NCBI GenBank assembly: GCA_045541875.1
Contig: JAZQJX010000095.1
Span: forward strand, 1-8,714
Direction of reading: 5' to 3'
DNA: 8,714 nt
Origin: RGIG1828 sp045541875
GTDB taxonomy: Bacteria > Bacillota > Clostridia > UMGS1810
This document shows positions 5,688-8,714 of the stretch, in pieces. Below the pieces are notes generated by a model that saw only the letters and a program-made list of their open reading frames with translations, was not told where the DNA came from and ran no database searches. The position numbers were made by a program, and so were the translations under genes. Every line of letters begins with the position of its first letter. Within the stretch, counting starts at the first letter, position 1.

Positions 5688-7100
5688 ATGGATAACTTAA
5701 ACAACGAGTATAACAAATTTGAAGATAATGTTCAAAATGAAAAAAATGATGATTCTTTTGGTTTAAATCAGGAAGACAAAGATTTATTATCTGAGCCTTT
5801 GTCAAATGATGTTATTACAGGAAAATTTGATGATAATTCATATAAGTCTGATGCATCAGCTGATTCACCTGAACGTGAAACACCGATTTTTATAAATCAT
5901 AAAGTAAATAATGTTAAGAAAAAAAGATATATTTCCGTTCCTGTTGCCATAATCTCTCTCATCCTCACTGCTGTCATATCAATAACAGGAAGTGCCATAG
6001 TTACCAATCTTGATGTATTAAATAAAGCAGTTAAAGAATATGGATTAAGTGATGGTGACAAAACAACCGTAGAAGACAATATTGCTGTATCAGATAATGG
6101 AATAAAAGGATCGTCGGCAACTGTTAACACACTTAATGGCGAAGTACTTACAACACCTGAAATCGTTGACAAAGTTGGCCCTGCTGTTGTTGGAATCATC
6201 AATAAAACAACTTACGGGAATGCATATGGATACTACGGATTCTTTGGTCAGGATGTTGACAAGGAGATTGAACAGTCAAGCGGATCCGGTGTTGTAATCA
6301 GTTCTGACGGGTACATTGTAACAAATAATCATGTTATTGATAATGCAACACGATTGACAGTTATTTTAAACACAGGTGAAGAGTATGATGGTAGAGTTGT
6401 AGGAAGAGATGCATCTACTGATCTTGCAGTTGTTAAAATCGAAGCACAGAATCTGACATTTGCCCAAATGGGCAACAGTTCATCTTTAAGAGTTGGTGAA
6501 ACTGCAATTGCTATAGGTAATCCTCTTGGTCAGGAGTTTGCAGGAACAACAACAAAAGGGATTGTAAGCGGTCTTAACCGTTCTGTTACCATAGATAACA
6601 CGACAATGAATCTTATTCAGACAGATGCTGCAATTAACCCCGGTAACTCAGGCGGAGCACTTGTTAACGAATATGGTCATCTGATAGGTATCAACACAGC
6701 AAAAATTTCTTCAAGCACACTTGAAGGTCTTGGATTTGCTATTCCGATTGATGAAGCAAAGCCTATTATTGAAGAATTGATAGCAAATGGATATGTTACA
6801 GGAAGACCTGTCATTGGTATTGCAGGACGTGCAGTTACAAAGGAAGATGCAGAGGCTTATAATCTCAAAGTAGGAGTGTACGTTTCAAGCATCACGCCAA
6901 ATGGTCCTGCGCATCTTGCCGGAATTAAAATTGGAGATATTATTGTTGAATGTGATGGTGAACCCATTGAAACTGTCGATGATATCAATGAGATTAAAAA
7001 TAAAAAAGCCCCCGGAGATATGCTTACACTGAAAGTGTACAGAAAAGGAAATAATGTTGATATAAGTATTATTTTGGGAGAAGAGACTCCAACAGAATAA
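5688..7100 (+). CDS. htrA: HtrA/DegP-like membrane-anchored serine protease with one PDZ domain
   Basis: A 470-residue quality-control protease that degrades misfolded exported proteins at the outer face of the membrane. Residues 1-76 form an acidic, Asn/Asp-rich, low-complexity cytoplasmic tail. KKKR (77-80) then precedes a single transmembrane anchor (about 82-106), giving an N-in, protease-out topology. A linker leads to the trypsin-like domain (about 155-365) with the complete triad His215 (TNNHVID), Asp245 (DASTDLAVVKI) and Ser321 (NPGNSGGAL). The spacings of 30 and 76 residues are close to those of E. coli DegP. One PDZ domain (about 372-466) binds substrate C-termini. AGGAGGT (5673-5679) lies 8 bases before the start. 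Its place after a two-component pair recalls CssRS control of htrA in Bacillus, though there the genes are not in the same order (context inferred). The gene ends at a strong terminator (7195-7222). Confidence 0.95.
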   Translation: MDNLNNEYNKFEDNVQNEKNDDSFGLNQEDKDLLSEPLSNDVITGKFDDNSYKSDASADSPERETPIFINHKVNNVKKKRYISVPVAIISLILTAVISITGSAIVTNLDVLNKAVKEYGLSDGDKTTVEDNIAVSDNGIKGSSATVNTLNGEVLTTPEIVDKVGPAVVGIINKTTYGNAYGYYGFFGQDVDKEIEQSSGSGVVISSDGYIVTNNHVIDNATRLTVILNTGEEYDGRVVGRDASTDLAVVKIEAQNLTFAQMGNSSSLRVGETAIAIGNPLGQEFAGTTTKGIVSGLNRSVTIDNTTMNLIQTDAAINPGNSGGALVNEYGHLIGINTAKISSSTLEGLGFAIPIDEAKPIIEELIANGYVTGRPVIGIAGRAVTKEDAEAYNLKVGVYVSSITPNGPAHLAGIKIGDIIVECDGEPIETVDDINEIKNKKAPGDMLTLKVYRKGNNVDISIILGEETPTE

Positions 7101-7119
7101 AAAAGCAGGCTGAGCCTGC
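7099..7119 (-). terminator. Terminator-like hairpin oriented to the minus strand
   Basis: GCAGGC (7105-7110) and GCCTGC (7114-7119) form a tight 6-bp GC-rich hairpin with a 3-base loop, immediately after the htrA stop. The A run lies on its left, so only on the minus strand does it have the terminator form, stem followed by TTTTTTATT. No minus-strand gene ends here. On the plus strand it is simply a stable hairpin at the htrA mRNA 3' end. Confidence 0.5.
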
Positions 7120-7194
7120 ACCCAAGTCGCGGGCGTAATTTGATATACATCTTGTCTCGCGAACTAAATTCTGCGTAATTTCCTATACAGTAAT
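7120..7194. other. Structured spacer with an imperfect 17-base direct repeat, function unknown
   Basis: GCGTAATTTGATATACA (7133-7149) recurs 40 bases later as GCGTAATTTCCTATACA (7173-7189), with 15 of 17 identical. AGTCGCG (7125-7131) can pair with CGCGAACT (7158-7165) with one bulged A. The segment is more GC-rich than the surrounding spacers. I see no open reading frame worth calling and do not recognise a known RNA family. It may be part of the htrA 3' untranslated region, a small dispersed repeat, or a small RNA. Confidence 0.35.
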
Positions 7195-7222
7195 AAAAAT
7201 GCCACTTTATGTGGCATTTTTT
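7195..7222 (+). terminator. Strong terminator of htrA, bidirectional in form
   Basis: A perfect 11-bp stem (7195-7205 with 7211-7221), core ATGCCAC/GTGGCAT, with loop TTTAT and a run of six T (7217-7222). The A run on the left side gives it terminator form on the minus strand too. Confidence 0.9.
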
Positions 7223-7223
7223 G

Positions 7224-7252
7224 TTGACAAATATTTAAAAAAATATTATTAT
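7224..7252 (+). promoter_or_regulatory. aroQ promoter
   Basis: Consensus TTGACA (7224-7229) and TATTAT (7247-7252) are separated by exactly 17 bases. The -35 starts two bases after the T run of the preceding terminator. Predicted transcription starts near 7259, giving a leader of about 30 bases. Confidence 0.85.
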
Positions 7253-7273
7253 ATTAATAGTATATAACTGTTG

Positions 7274-7280
7274 AAAAGAG
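7274..7280 (+). promoter_or_regulatory. Weak ribosome binding site that decides the aroQ start
   Basis: AAAAGAG touches the first in-frame ATG (7281) but lies 9 bases before the second (7290). The second gives the family's usual N-terminus, MKLMLIQGPNLN. The site itself is a poor match to AGGAGG. Confidence 0.5.
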
Positions 7281-7289
7281 ATGAAACAA

Positions 7290-7721
7290 ATGAAATTGAT
7301 GCTTATACAAGGTCCAAATTTGAATTTTCTTGGCATAAGGGAAAAAAATGTATACGGTAATCAAGGATATGAAGATGTGTGCATAGAAACAAAAGAATAC
7401 GCTATTTGCAAAGGCGCAGAACTTGAATGTTTTCAAAGTAATATTGAGGGTGAAATTATAAATAAACTTCAGCAATGCCACCTTGAAAAATACGATGGTA
7501 TAATCATCAACCCCGGTGCTTATACACATTACAGTTATGCCATTTATGATGCCATTAAAAGCATAGATGTTCCTACAGTTGAGGTTCATTTATCAAATAT
7601 TCACACCCGAGAAGAATTCAGACATAAATCTGTTACTGCCAAAGGGTGTGTTGGACAGATATGCGGATTTGGCACGGCAGGATATAAAATGGCAATCAAT
7701 TATTTTACAGAGATGAAATAA
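7290..7721 (+). CDS. aroQ: Type II 3-dehydroquinate dehydratase AroQ
   Basis: Catalyses the third step of the shikimate pathway, 3-dehydroquinate to 3-dehydroshikimate, in the cytosol; the family forms dodecamers. The 143 residues match its usual length of about 143-150. Characteristic motifs are GPNLNFLGIRE (8-18), with Arg17 and Tyr22 of the flexible active-site lid, INPGAYTHYS (73-82, Asn74 and His80), and VEVHLSNIHTREEFRHKS (97-114), with catalytic His100 and substrate-binding Arg111. CVGQICGFG follows and is near invariant. No key residue is missing. The gene stands alone, with its own strong promoter and a terminator on each side, rather than in an aro operon. An in-frame ATG at 7281 would add three residues but has no spacing from the ribosome site. 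Confidence 0.96.
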   Translation: MKLMLIQGPNLNFLGIREKNVYGNQGYEDVCIETKEYAICKGAELECFQSNIEGEIINKLQQCHLEKYDGIIINPGAYTHYSYAIYDAIKSIDVPTVEVHLSNIHTREEFRHKSVTAKGCVGQICGFGTAGYKMAINYFTEMK

Positions 7722-7740
7722 TTGGTCAGTATTTAAAACA

Positions 7741-7782
7741 AAAACGTATCTCGAATGTGAAAAATTCGGGATACGTTTTTTT
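7741..7782 (+). terminator. Terminator between convergent aroQ and hydG
   Basis: A 16-bp stem: AAAACGTATC (7741-7750) pairs with GATACGTTTT (7770-7779), then one T-G wobble, then CGAAT (7752-7756) with ATTCG (7764-7768), loop GTGAAAA. Seven T follow on the plus strand (7776-7782). The minus-strand side also ends in a short T run, so it likely ends both aroQ and hydG transcripts. Confidence 0.9.
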
Positions 7783-7787
7783 CGTTC

Positions 7788-8714
7788 TTAAAATCTGAAA
7801 TCTCTTTTTCCTGATTCAATATTTTTAAGATTTTCTATGGCTATTTGTCTGACTTTTTCATTTGGAATATTATCGAGTTCTTTTTTTATGAGTTCTTCAC
7901 CGATGGTTTTTGTTTCTTCAGAAGCATAATCCATCAGATACTCTTTGAGAGTCATAAGAGCATTGGGATGACAGCAATTCTGAATTTGACCATTTTTAAG
8001 AAGTGTCATAAACCTGTCGCCGGTTCTTCCTTCTCTGTAGCACGCTGTGCAGAAAGATGGGATATACCCGGCGCTCATAAGCCAGTTTACAACTTCGTCA
8101 AGAGTCCTTTGATCAGACACGTCAAACTGTTCGGTGTCATGTGGTCTTTCATCATCACAATAACCACCAACAGATGTTCTTGAAGCACCGCTTATCTGTG
8201 AAACACCAAGTCTGATAACTTTTTCACGAAGTTCGCTGCTTTCTCTTGTTGATACAATCATACCTGTATATGGAACAGAAATTCTGATAAGCGCACAAAG
8301 TTTTGCAAATGTTTCATCACTTATACCATTATCAAAAGCAGATGGATCAATATCATCGGCTTTTTTTACTCGCGGAACACTAATTGTATGCGGACCTACA
8401 CCATGAACTGATTCAAGATGCTCTGCATGCATTAAAAGACCTGCAAATTCATATCTGTATAATTCAAGACCAAATAAGACACCAAGTCCTACATCATCAA
8501 TTCCGCCCTCCATTGCCCTGTCCATTGCTTCAGTGTGATACGCATAATCATGCTTAGGGCCTGTAGGATGAAGATATTCATAACTCTTTCTGTTATATGT
8601 CTCCTGAAAGAGTATGTAAGTGCCAATTCCGGCCTCTTTTAGTTTCCTGTAATTTTCAACCGTTGTTGCAGCTATGTTGACGTTGACGCGGCGAATATCA
8701 CCGTTTTTGTGGTG
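7788..8714 (-). CDS. hydG: [FeFe]-hydrogenase maturase HydG (N-terminus cut by window edge)
   Basis: A radical-SAM enzyme that splits tyrosine into p-cresol, CO and cyanide and builds the Fe(CO)CN unit for the hydrogenase H-cluster. The last 308 residues are present. The reading frame stays open to the right edge, so roughly the first 160-170 residues of the usual 470, including the SAM-cluster CX3CX2C motif, lie outside. Recognisable blocks are IRRVNVNIA, YILFQETY, HPTGPKHDY, MDRAMEGGIDDVGLGVLFGL and MHAEHLE. The HydG-specific C-terminal cluster motif CX2CX22C is intact: codons at 8049-8051, 8040-8042 and 7971-7973. An extra Cys directly precedes the third one. This motif separates HydG from the tyrosine lyase ThiH. 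Its presence implies an [FeFe] hydrogenase elsewhere in the genome, consistent with an anaerobic fermenter. Confidence 0.95.
   Translation of the reverse strand, partial: HHKNGDIRRVNVNIAATTVENYRKLKEAGIGTYILFQETYNRKSYEYLHPTGPKHDYAYHTEAMDRAMEGGIDDVGLGVLFGLELYRYEFAGLLMHAEHLESVHGVGPHTISVPRVKKADDIDPSAFDNGISDETFAKLCALIRISVPYTGMIVSTRESSELREKVIRLGVSQISGASRTSVGGYCDDERPHDTEQFDVSDQRTLDEVVNWLMSAGYIPSFCTACYREGRTGDRFMTLLKNGQIQNCCHPNALMTLKEYLMDYASEETKTIGEELIKKELDNIPNEKVRQIAIENLKNIESGKRDFRF

Noticed and set aside
6857..7150. Minus-strand open frames (to about 97 codons) over the 3' end of htrA
   Set aside because: They are antisense to the conserved PDZ coding sequence, have no plausible start signals and show no recognisable domain.
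7099..7194. A confident small-RNA gene on the minus strand ending at the hairpin 7105-7119
   Set aside because: I could not find a convincing minus-strand promoter. The region upstream on that strand is occupied by the 7195-7222 hairpin, which is itself terminator-like in that direction. It is kept only as an open finding.
7254..7589. 111-codon minus-strand open frame over aroQ
   Set aside because: It is antisense to an unambiguous AroQ, its composition is low-complexity and hydrophobic, and it has no start signal.
7788..8525. HydG as a complete short protein starting at the ATG at 8523-8525
   Set aside because: The same frame continues open to the window edge with clear HydG sequence, so that Met is internal and the gene is only cut by the window.

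Overview
The window is an AT-rich stretch from a low-GC anaerobic Firmicute, most likely a gut-type clostridium (Ruminococcus/Eubacterium-like). The evidence is the AT-rich coding and spacer DNA, AGGAGG-type ribosome sites, short factor-independent terminators, a lipoprotein-type PstS, and HydG, which marks an organism that assembles [FeFe] hydrogenase. I cannot name a species. The window carries seven recognisable genes plus the two edge genes' missing ends; there are no tRNAs, rRNAs, CRISPR arrays, insertion sequences or broken genes.

Layout. Positions 1-715 (minus) hold the first 238 codons of pstS, a phosphate-binding lipoprotein, preceded by 11-bp direct repeats that look like a Pho box. 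A 344-base spacer follows, holding the pstS promoter and a long hairpin that ends galE. Positions 1060-2070 (minus) hold galE, a UDP-hexose 4-epimerase with its own good promoter. A divergent AT-rich spacer leads to the plus-strand cluster 2263-7100: an ApgM-family protein (phosphoglycerate mutase or homoserine kinase), an OmpR-type response regulator, its histidine kinase, and an HtrA-like membrane-anchored serine protease. After a structured spacer with a strong terminator and a near-consensus promoter comes aroQ (7290-7721, plus). It is convergent with hydG (7788-8714, minus, cut by the window edge), and a shared hairpin separates them.

How the genes fit together. The regulator, kinase and HtrA protease form a plausible envelope or secretion-stress module, comparable in logic to CssRS-HtrA of Bacillus. 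The short spacer before htrA contains a tandem 11-bp repeat at the place where an OmpR-family regulator would bind. The ApgM-family gene lies 16 bases upstream of the regulator and is probably co-transcribed with it. The flanking genes (phosphate uptake, sugar-nucleotide epimerisation, shikimate pathway, hydrogenase maturation) are housekeeping or metabolic and appear independently transcribed.

Most of the window is ordinary core genome. I do not see a clearly new system. The points worth a second look are the operator-like repeats before htrA and pstS, the true activity of the ApgM-family enzyme, the structured spacer after htrA, a repeated double-ATG arrangement at gene starts, and the substrate-gating cysteine in GalE.
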